A DNA stretch of 5,134 nucleotides, from positions 1 to 5,134 of the forward strand of contig DCVI01000183.1 of assembly GCA_002327315.1 (NCBI GenBank), written 5' to 3'. Positions within the stretch are counted from its first letter, which is position 1; each line of letters starts with the position of its first letter. The notes below the pieces were generated by a model that had not been told where the DNA came from, ran no database searches, and worked only from the letters and a program-made list of their open reading frames with translations. Shown here in pieces: positions 1 through 3,732 of the stretch. A program made the translations under genes and the position numbers. The DNA is from Syntrophaceae bacterium UBA2192 (GTDB lineage: Bacteria; Desulfobacterota; Syntrophia; Syntrophales; UBA2192).

Positions 1-73
1 ACCCGGTTCGGGTGCATCGAAAAAAACCTTGAGTCATAAGGCTGAAGGGTGTATTTTGTTATGTACGTTGCAC

Positions 74-88
74 ACAATCAAGTATTGT
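74..88. promoter_or_regulatory. Small operator-like inverted repeat in the AT-rich leader
   Basis: ACAAT (74-78) and ATTGT (84-88) form a 5-5-5 inverted repeat in the AT-rich stretch at 40-92, which is where the promoter of the transpeptidase/lipoprotein operon should lie. TATTGT (83-88) could serve as a -10 box, but I find no matching -35 box, so I do not call a promoter. Weak evidence. Confidence 0.2.
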
Positions 89-99
89 ATTGCCGCCCA

Positions 100-124
100 C
101 CGGAATCGTTGACAGCGATTCCGG
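100..124 (+). promoter_or_regulatory. Perfect 9-bp hairpin / inverted repeat in the transpeptidase leader
   Basis: CCGGAATCG (100-108) and CGATTCCGG (116-124) are exact reverse complements around the 7-base loop TTGACAG. The hairpin ends directly at the purine-rich ribosome-binding sequence GGAGGAGG (123-130). No T-run follows, so it is not an intrinsic terminator. It could be an operator or an RNA structure that masks the ribosome-binding site. The loop also contains a TTGACA hexamer, but no good -10 box lies at the right distance. The structure is seen; the function is inference. Confidence 0.5.
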
Positions 125-132
125 GAGGAGGC

Positions 133-153
133 ATGAGGGATACGCAAAACTGA
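133..153 (+). CDS. Six-codon leader mini-ORF (MRDTQN-stop), in frame with the transpeptidase
   Basis: ATG 133 lies just after the only strong Shine-Dalgarno-like sequence in the leader (GGAGGAGG, 123-130, close spacing). It is in the same frame as the transpeptidase gene and ends at TGA 151-153. Two codons (TCA CCC) later comes ATG 160. Ribosomes that load at 133 could stop and restart at 160. Alternatives are that the ribosome-binding site acts on ATG 160 from a distance, or that the TGA is a sequencing error in a slightly longer gene. No protein function is implied. Confidence 0.3.
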   Translation: MRDTQN

Positions 154-159
154 TCACCC

Positions 160-1095
160 ATGAGGGTTAAGCATCTCATCATCCCGGTCCTCCTGCTTTT
201 TGCGGCCGCCGACTTCTCCCACGCTCAGACCGACTATCAATACACGCCGGCAGCCAAAGACCCCTCGAAGAAAATGACCGTCATCGGCCGCATGCAGGTC
301 CACACGGTCAAGGCGGGGGAAACGCTCCTTGACATAGCGCGGCATTACGGCATGGGCTTCTCGGAACTGAAGGCATACCACTCCGAGATGGACCCCTGGC
401 TGCTCGAGGAGGGAAGCCAGCTGCAGGTCCCCTCGCTCTGGATCGTCCCCGAGTCGAAACACCGGGCCATTGTGGTCAACGTCCCGGAAATGCGCCTCTA
501 CCGATTTCACGCGAAGAAGGGAACCGTCAGCACCTATCCCGTCACCGTCGGTGAAGAGGAGACGCAGACACCGCTCGGCATCTTCCGTGTCGTCGACAGG
601 GAGGTCGACCCGGAGTGGAACATCCCGAACAAGCTGCAGTATAAATACAAGAAAAAGATCATCCCGGCAGGGGACGACAACCCCATCGGCAAGTACTGGC
701 TGGGGCTTTCCGTTCGCGGATACGGCATCCACGGAACGGACAACCCCTGGAGCGTGGGCCGCATCCTCAGCAACGGGTGCATCCGCCTCTATCCCGAGGA
801 CATCGAGAAGCTCTTTCCCGACGTGGCGAAGGGAACCGTCGTGGAGATCGTTTACGACCCGGTGAAGTTCGGGTACCGCGGAGGAGTCATCTTCGTGGAG
901 GTTCACGAAGATCCTTACGGTTTCATCGAGGACATGGAGCAGCAGGCGCGCTCCGTTGCAAAGAGCAGGGGTATCGAAGAATACGTGGATTGGGAAAAAG
1001 TCGATGAGGCCATCGAATGGAAAAATGGGGTACCCGTACCTGTGGGCACCCTGCCGAAGGGAGGTGACGGAAAGAGACCATCAAGCCGTCGTTAA
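160..1095 (+). CDS. Secreted L,D-transpeptidase with LysM domain (YkuD / ErfK-YbiS type)
   Basis: Predicted periplasmic enzyme of 311 residues. The family forms L,D (3-3) cross-links in peptidoglycan or attaches lipoproteins to it, through an acyl-enzyme on cysteine. A signal peptide is visible at residues 1-22 (basic MRVK, hydrophobic IIPVLLLFAAA, likely cleavage after SHA). A LysM peptidoglycan-binding domain follows at about 46-92 (HTVKAGETLLDIARHYG, ending LQVPSLW). The YkuD catalytic domain spans about 101-233, with His191 in YGIHGT and the motif SNGCIRLY holding Cys207 and Arg209, so the active site is intact. A tail of about 78 residues begins PVKFGYRGG and FVEVHEDPYG, as in the ErfK/YbiS group. 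ATG 160 is the first start after an in-frame TGA at 151-153 and gives a good signal peptide, but no Shine-Dalgarno sequence lies directly before it; the strong one serves ATG 133. The lipoprotein gene follows after 49 bases, probably as an operon and possibly as its substrate (inference). Confidence 0.95.
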   Translation: MRVKHLIIPVLLLFAAADFSHAQTDYQYTPAAKDPSKKMTVIGRMQVHTVKAGETLLDIARHYGMGFSELKAYHSEMDPWLLEEGSQLQVPSLWIVPESKHRAIVVNVPEMRLYRFHAKKGTVSTYPVTVGEEETQTPLGIFRVVDREVDPEWNIPNKLQYKYKKKIIPAGDDNPIGKYWLGLSVRGYGIHGTDNPWSVGRILSNGCIRLYPEDIEKLFPDVAKGTVVEIVYDPVKFGYRGGVIFVEVHEDPYGFIEDMEQQARSVAKSRGIEEYVDWEKVDEAIEWKNGVPVPVGTLPKGGDGKRPSSRR

Positions 1096-1144
1096 AAGGC
1101 TTCGAAACCTTTAGAAACCATACTTTAAAAGGAGGAAGTGTAAG

Positions 1145-1489
1145 ATGAAGTCACGGTTTATCGTTCTGATGGTGCTGATCTTCGTTGCGGCCCTCTTCAC
1201 GGGTTGCGCCACGACGGGCGACCTGGAGAAGTTGAGCATGCAGGTCAAGGACGCCTCGATGAAGGCCGACCAGGCCTCGATGAAGGCCGACCAGGCCGCA
1301 AAGGATGCCGCAGCGGCCAAGGCGTCGGCCGCAGCCAGCCAGGCGGATTGCGCGAAGGCAACCGGGGCATGCAATGCGGCGGCGGCCAAGGCCGAGCAGT
1401 CGGCGGCCCAGGCAGCTGCTTCGGCGAAACTCGCCGAGGACAACGCAAAGAAGTCAGAAGCGGTCTTCATGAAATCCATGAAGAAGTAG
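1145..1489 (+). CDS. Lpp-like alanine-zipper outer-membrane lipoprotein
   Basis: A 114-residue lipoprotein. The N-terminus has MKSR, a hydrophobic stretch, and the lipobox LFTGC with lipidated Cys21. Residue 22 is Ala rather than Asp, which in the enterobacterial rule favours sorting to the outer membrane. From about residue 26 to 106 it is Ala/Lys/Asp/Gln-rich with no proline, as expected for a long alanine coiled coil like Braun lipoprotein (Lpp) and OprI, although the mature form (94 residues) exceeds the 58 of E. coli Lpp. It ends in MKSMKK; in Lpp the terminal lysine is linked to peptidoglycan by L,D-transpeptidases, and such an enzyme is encoded just upstream. Residues 37-43 and 44-50 (ASMKADQ twice) come from an exact DNA duplication. 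Two further cysteines, Cys69 and Cys76, lie seven residues apart. AGGAGG (1130-1135), nine bases before the ATG, is a very strong ribosome-binding site, fitting abundant expression. Family assignment is firm; PG attachment is inference. Confidence 0.9.
   Translation: MKSRFIVLMVLIFVAALFTGCATTGDLEKLSMQVKDASMKADQASMKADQAAKDAAAAKASAAASQADCAKATGACNAAAAKAEQSAAQAAASAKLAEDNAKKSEAVFMKSMKK
1253..1294 (+). repeat. Exact 21-bp tandem duplication inside the lipoprotein gene
   Basis: Bases 1253-1273 and 1274-1294 are identical, each starting GCCTCGATGAAGG and encoding ASMKADQ. The unit is exactly seven residues, one coiled-coil heptad, so adding or losing a copy changes rod length without breaking the register. 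Identity at every third codon position points to a recent slippage event or gene conversion. Confidence 0.9.
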
Positions 1490-1531
1490 AACCAAGGCCC
1501 GCGGGCATCGACACCCGGGGGCCACAAACGG

Positions 1532-1571
1532 AAAAGGCGGCGCCGGTTTTCTGCCGGCACCGCCTTTTTTT
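1532..1571 (+). terminator. Rho-independent terminator of the transpeptidase-lipoprotein operon
   Basis: The arms AAAAGGCGG-C-GCCGG (1532-1546) and CCGGC-A-CCGCCTTTT (1554-1568) pair over 14 of 15 positions with one C/A mismatch and the loop TTTTCTG. Seven T follow (1565-1571). On the minus strand the stem is followed by four T, so it may also stop the convergent minus-strand transpeptidase transcript. Confidence 0.9.
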
Positions 1572-1710
1572 CTATTTTCAATCTATCTGTTTTTTTCTAT
1601 TTCTCTCCGCTCTTCCTAACTTCCGATCTTCCTTGCTTCGCGATGAAACCAGGCACCACAGACATTATATCCCTGACAGTCGGTAAAGGCTTCCTGCAAG
1701 CAATCGGCGA

Positions 1711-2256
1711 TCACGGCCTGATCTCCACGGGCGTCCAGGAGGGAACGAGTACCCAGACCTCCTCGATCTCGCGGTTTGTCAGGGCGATGCAGCCGTTGGT
1801 CCAATCGAAGAGGTACTGGACGTCGCCCATCCAGAGTTTATCCTCTTTCATGCCGTGGATCATGATGCTGTTGCCTGGCGCCACCCCCAGTGATCTGGCC
1901 CGTTCGATGTCGTCCTGGTTCGGATAATTTAGATGCAGGGCCCTGTGGTAGACGCTGTTTTGGACCTTGTAATCAACATAATAGAGCCCTTCGGGTGTCT
2001 TTTGGTCCCCCTTCTGGATCTTGGGGCCGATGGGATTGCGGCCCAGGGCGACCTTGTAGGTCCTGACCTCCCGGTCCTGTTTCAGGAGCGTCATCGTGCG
2101 TTTCGACTTCTCGATGACGATTCGGTCCACCACCGCGTCGTTTGCCGGTGAAAGTTCTGTGGGAGTTGCGGGACCGGAAAAAACGAACAGGAAGACCCAG
2201 GCGGCAAGAAGGGCCGGCGCGGTTCTTTTCAAGGCATGCAGAGGGCGAACATTCAT
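1711..2256 (-). CDS. Second L,D-transpeptidase (YkuD domain, DWTNGCIA subgroup)
   Basis: A 181-residue exported YkuD-family protein. An N-terminal signal or anchor sequence occupies about 1-30 (basic HALKRT, then ALLAAWVFLFVFSGPA). The catalytic domain starts near residue 44 (VDRIVIEKSKRTMTLL) and runs to the C-terminus. Landmarks are GDQKTPEGLYY, His134 in MIHG and Cys156 in DWTNGCIALTN. The usual Arg two residues after Cys is Ala, as is normal in this subgroup, so the enzyme is probably active. Unlike the 160-1095 protein it has no LysM domain and is little more than the minimal catalytic domain. Members are annotated as murein L,D-transpeptidases; the exact reaction (cross-linking, lipoprotein attachment or hydrolysis) cannot be read from sequence. 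The ribosome-binding site is weak (GGAA about 12 bases before ATG). The gene converges on the lipoprotein gene, with 221 bases between the stops. Confidence 0.92.
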   Translation of the reverse strand: MNVRPLHALKRTAPALLAAWVFLFVFSGPATPTELSPANDAVVDRIVIEKSKRTMTLLKQDREVRTYKVALGRNPIGPKIQKGDQKTPEGLYYVDYKVQNSVYHRALHLNYPNQDDIERARSLGVAPGNSIMIHGMKEDKLWMGDVQYLFDWTNGCIALTNREIEEVWVLVPSWTPVEIRP

Positions 2257-2472
2257 TTTCGTCGGTTCCGGATCAACGCGTCATGGATTAGCACATTTGC
2301 CCTGCAAATTGCAAGATGCCTGCCATGCCTTTCGCCTCCATGCCACCCCTATGTCCATCCTTCACCGTCCCGATCGGGTGGGAAAAAAACATGGGCAAAT
2401 TGCGGAGACTGCGGGATCAATGGGAGACTTTTCCCGATGGACCGCAGAGACGCGGTCGGGACGGACATGCGG
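2257..2472. other. Non-coding spacer with palindromes
   Basis: No convincing gene. Besides the candidate promoter it holds a perfect 10-bp palindrome CCCGATCGGG (2369-2378). It also holds a hairpin just after the stop of the membrane-protein gene: TCCCGA (2432-2437) pairs with TCGGGA (2456-2461), and CCGC (2442-2445) with GCGG (2452-2455). No T-run follows on either strand, so this is not a clear terminator, and the membrane-protein transcript could continue into the transpeptidase gene. Confidence 0.5.
2287..2314 (-). promoter_or_regulatory. Candidate promoter with embedded inverted repeat for the second transpeptidase
   Basis: Read on the minus strand, TTGCAA (2309-2314) and GCTAAT (2287-2292) are separated by 16 bases and each match the sigma-70 consensus at 4 of 6 positions, about 30 bases before the ATG. 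The spacer is almost filled by a perfect inverted repeat, ATTTGC-CCT-GCAAAT (2295-2309), which would be well placed for a repressor. This is a motif match only. Confidence 0.3.
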
Positions 2473-2775
2473 CTAATCCACCGTACTCTTTCGAAGGGTT
2501 TCCGTGGATGGGGGTTCGGTGGCGGCAATCAGGATTTCCTTCTCCGTCTCGATGATATGGAGATCGCCCCGCCGGGCCAGAGCCATCATGATCCGATAGA
2601 CACTCTCCCGATCCCCTGCCGCCAGCAGATCATCGAAAGGCGCCGCGGCGGACGGTGTCAGGAATACGAGGTCTCGATTCTCGAAGTGATGGCTCACGCG
2701 CGACGATACTGCGCACAGGGAGTAGAAAAGGATTGCAGCGATGATGACGATGGATAACAGGCAGACCACCAGCAT
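2473..2775 (-). CDS. Small single-pass membrane protein of unknown function
   Basis: A 100-residue protein I do not recognise. Residues 2-22 (VVCLLSIVIIAAILFYSL) form one clear transmembrane helix or uncleaved signal anchor. A soluble part of about 75 residues follows, with FENRDLVFLTPSAAAPFDDLL, a probable helix (ESVYRIMMALARRG) and a strand-like end (DLHIIETEKEILIAAT). Few charges precede the helix, so topology is unclear. GGTGGG, nine bases before the ATG, is an acceptable ribosome-binding site. The protein-like composition and the anchor at the very N-terminus argue that it is real. It lies upstream of the second transpeptidase on the same strand with a 216-base gap and no clear terminator between, so cotranscription is possible and a cell-envelope role is a guess. 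A 12-residue mini-ORF (2820-2782) in the same frame ends two codons before its start; I see no ribosome-binding site for it. Confidence 0.65.
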   Translation of the reverse strand: MLVVCLLSIVIIAAILFYSLCAVSSRVSHHFENRDLVFLTPSAAAPFDDLLAAGDRESVYRIMMALARRGDLHIIETEKEILIAATEPPSTETLRKSTVD

Positions 2776-2858
2776 CCGTATTTACCCACCAATACGACGA
2801 CGGGATAAGTTTACGCGCATCGAACACGGAATAGTGTAGGACCCTCCCCAAAAGACGG

Positions 2859-2891
2859 TGCATTTGTTGCATTTGTTGCATCCAATGTCAA
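2859..2891 (-). promoter_or_regulatory. Perfect -35 box next to a 9-bp tandem repeat
   Basis: On the minus strand TTGACA (2886-2891) matches the sigma-70 -35 consensus exactly, but the -10 position is poor (AACAAA after 17 bases). That position falls within 2.5 copies of the 9-bp tandem unit TGCATTTGT (plus-strand reading, 2859-2881). It lies about 110 bases before the 100-residue membrane-protein gene and points toward it. A strong -35 with a weak -10 over direct repeats could mean a regulated promoter; this is tentative. Confidence 0.3.
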
Positions 2892-2947
2892 GACTTTTCA
2901 TACGACAAAAGTATTAGATCAAGAAGAACGCCCTTCCGGGCGCACCC

Positions 2948-2980
2948 AAAAAAAAGGCAGGGATCGTAAATCCCTGCCTT
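2948..2980 (-). terminator. Rho-independent terminator (minus strand) downstream of the 41-codon gene
   Basis: AAGGCAGGGAT (2954-2964) and ATCCCTGCCTT (2970-2980) form a perfect 11-bp stem with the loop CGTAA. On the minus strand it runs into eight T (plus-strand A-run 2948-2955). There is no T-run on the plus side, so it works for minus-strand transcripts. The only minus gene reading into it is the 41-codon ORF, 225 bases away. Confidence 0.85.
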
Positions 2981-3109
2981 GCAACTTGACCATTCATCCT
3001 ATCAGCTTTCATGCCCGTGCGAGTCGGCCACAACGAACGATGAAAGCGATTTCACTGTTTCTAAAAGATGCCATCGCGAGCCGAGCCTCTAGAAAACCCC
3101 TTCCATAAT

Positions 3110-3148
3110 CTCCCTCTCCCTTGAGGGGAGAGGGTCGGGGTGAGGGTG
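3110..3148 (+). repeat. 39-bp palindromic intergenic repeat, copy 1
   Basis: Identical, in opposite orientation, to 3673-3711. It contains a 9-bp stem, CCCTCTCCC (3112-3120) with GGGAGAGGG near 3126-3134, and a G-rich arm GGTCGGGGTGAGGG. Its translation (PSPRPSPLKGEG) is a pattern I know as a frequent spurious insert in predicted proteins from proteobacterial genomes with abundant REP-like intergenic repeats. Here it lies in the 3' untranslated region of the 41-codon gene, where its hairpin could stabilise RNA. Confidence 0.85.
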
Positions 3149-3205
3149 GCTTTTCCGAGGCGTAACGATCCACGATTGAGATCTTTGCGTTTGTTCTGTA
3201 ACGAA

Positions 3206-3331
3206 TCACTTTTTATCACCGGGGATGTCCATGGGCCCGCACATGGGGTCCACCCACCGCCGGCCGTTGAGCAGCTCGCGGGTGATCAGTTCCCGCTTGC
3301 GATCTCTTCTGCTGATCTCTTTTCTTCGCAT
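3206..3331 (-). CDS. Small basic protein of 41 residues, unknown function
   Basis: A short gene I do not recognise. The start is well supported: the minus strand reads AAAGGAGTCAAACA directly before ATG, a near-ideal Shine-Dalgarno at seven-base spacing. Third codon positions are about 76% G/C, as in a real gene of this genome. The protein starts MRRKEISRRDRKRELITREL, a basic and probably helical segment, then has LLNGRRWVDP, Met30, Cys31, Gly, Pro and a tail IPGDKK. It has 13 Arg/Lys against 7 Asp/Glu, one cysteine, and no signal or membrane segment, so it is probably cytoplasmic and could touch nucleic acid (inference only). It has a promoter-like sequence upstream and an intrinsic terminator downstream, so it looks like a stand-alone transcript. 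It lies between the two inverted copies of the 39-base repeat. It could also be a remnant of a longer gene. Confidence 0.6.
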   Translation of the reverse strand: MRRKEISRRDRKRELITRELLNGRRWVDPMCGPMDIPGDKK

Positions 3332-3351
3332 TGTTTGACTCCTTTATCGAC

Positions 3352-3379
3352 AGGATAGCTTCCCTGCTTTTGAGGTCAA
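3352..3379 (-). promoter_or_regulatory. Candidate sigma-70 promoter of the 41-codon gene
   Basis: On the minus strand TTGACC (3374-3379, 5/6 to consensus) and TATCCT (3352-3357, 4/6) are 16 bases apart, and the Shine-Dalgarno begins a few bases downstream, giving a leader of only about 15 bases. Directly upstream of the -35 box is the inverted repeat GCTCC-GG-GGAGC (3385-3396), and further up CTGTC-A-GACAG (3450-3460). Either could be an operator. Confidence 0.5.
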
Positions 3380-3486
3380 TCTACGCTCCGGGGAGCTATT
3401 CCACAATCGGCGCTGCTCTGAAACTTTCCTCAGACATCGAGAACCAGGGCTGTCAGACAGGGCGACGGGGGCGCATAAGAGTGGGT

Positions 3487-3541
3487 CTGATGCGCCGTCC
3501 GGCTGCGCCGGGCGGCGCCGGCTTCGGGCCTCGGGCATCAG
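3487..3541. repeat. GC-rich nested hairpin
   Basis: Outer arms CTGATGC (3487-3493) and GCATCAG (3535-3541) are perfectly complementary. Inside, GCGCCGTCCGG (3492-3502) pairs with CCGGGCGGCGC (3508-3518) over 11 positions with one T/G wobble and the loop CTGCG. The outer and inner stems share two bases, so not all pairs form at once. There is no T-run. It lies just past the response-regulator terminator and could be a degenerate intergenic repeat or part of a small RNA. Confidence 0.5.
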
Positions 3542-3549
3542 GCGCCAGG

Positions 3550-3586
3550 AAAAAAAGAAGAGATCGAGGTCCTATTCCCCGATCCC
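3550..3586 (-). terminator. Rho-independent terminator of the two-component operon
   Basis: Read on the minus strand, GGGATCGGGG (3586-3577) pairs with CCTCGATCTC (3569-3560) over ten positions including two G-U wobbles, with the loop AATAGGA. The stem is followed by TTC and seven T (plus A-run 3550-3556). It lies about 150 bases after the response-regulator stop codon, beyond copy 2 of the 39-base repeat. Confidence 0.75.
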
Positions 3587-3672
3587 TTTTCTTTGTCTTC
3601 TAGCTGTTTCTTCCCGAAGCCGGATTCCGGAATCCCGAATCCCATCTTCACCGGTCACTGCTCACCTGATTT

Positions 3673-3711
3673 CACCCTCACCCCGACCCTCTCCCCTCAA
3701 GGGAGAGGGAG
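3673..3711 (-). repeat. 39-bp palindromic intergenic repeat, copy 2 (inverted)
   Basis: This is the exact reverse complement of 3110-3148 over 39 bases; flanking bases differ on both sides, which fixes the repeat ends. It sits 22 bases after the stop codon of the response-regulator gene, the common place for REP-like elements, and its 9-bp stem may protect the 3' end of that mRNA. Confidence 0.85.
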
Positions 3712-3732
3712 CCTGAAAGGAAATGGGCTCTG

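Larger units (their letters stand above)
2776..3205. other. Non-coding stretch between the membrane protein and the 41-codon gene
   Basis: I see no convincing gene in these 430 bases. Contents from left to right are the tandem repeat and -35 box (2859-2891), a small GC hairpin CGCCC-TTCC-GGGCG (2929-2942), the minus-strand terminator (2948-2980), and one copy of the 39-base palindromic repeat (3110-3148). The repeat itself creates an open minus-strand frame (3009-3209, GTG start) that contains PSPRPSPLKGEG; I regard that frame as non-genic. Confidence 0.6.
3332..3732. other. Structured non-coding block between the 41-codon gene and the response regulator
   Basis: No gene is supported in these 401 bases. 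Open frames here lack ribosome-binding sites and read through hairpins. The block contains the promoter above, two small inverted repeats (3385-3396, 3450-3460), a GC-rich nested hairpin (3487-3541), the minus-strand terminator (3550-3586), a 14-bp perfect palindrome GGATTCCGGAATCC (3622-3635) followed by a second GAATCCC, and copy 2 of the 39-base repeat (3673-3711). Confidence 0.6.

Noticed and set aside
1..13. ACCCG-GTT-CGGGT hairpin at the left edge, considered as a tRNA 3' end
   Set aside because: The loop is three bases rather than the seven of a T-arm, and no acceptor stem or CCA follows.
154..906. Long minus-strand open frame (250 codons) opposite the first transpeptidase
   Set aside because: It is the antisense of a gene with an intact signal peptide, LysM and YkuD motifs; its translation shows no domain and it has no supporting ribosome-binding site.
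1204..1686. Plus-strand 160-codon frame overlapping the lipoprotein gene
   Set aside because: It is a frame shadow of the repetitive GCC/AAG-rich lipoprotein gene and reads through its terminator.
2304..2403. GCAAATTGC occurring twice (2304-2312 and 2395-2403)
   Set aside because: A nine-base match 90 bases apart with no shared flanks is close to chance level.
2752..2841. Plus-strand 29-codon frame starting MDNRQTTSIR
   Set aside because: It has no ribosome-binding site and overlaps the start region of the membrane-protein gene on the other strand.
2857..2870. GG-N10-GC spacing on the plus strand, as in sigma-54 promoters
   Set aside because: Only the GG and TTGC cores match, the -24 element is otherwise wrong, it falls in the 9-bp tandem repeat, and no plus-strand gene lies downstream.
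2859..2881. Tandem repeats considered as a CRISPR array
   Set aside because: The units are 9 bp and directly adjacent, with no spacers and no cas genes in the window.
3009..3209. Minus-strand 66-codon frame with GTG start overlapping the stop of the 41-codon gene
   Set aside because: It reads straight through the 39-base palindromic repeat (PSPRPSPLKGEG), a common source of false ORFs, and has no Shine-Dalgarno sequence.
3331..3603. Plus-strand 90-codon frame
   Set aside because: It runs through the promoter of the 41-codon gene, the GC-rich hairpin and the terminator; its low-complexity translation is typical of non-coding GC-rich DNA.
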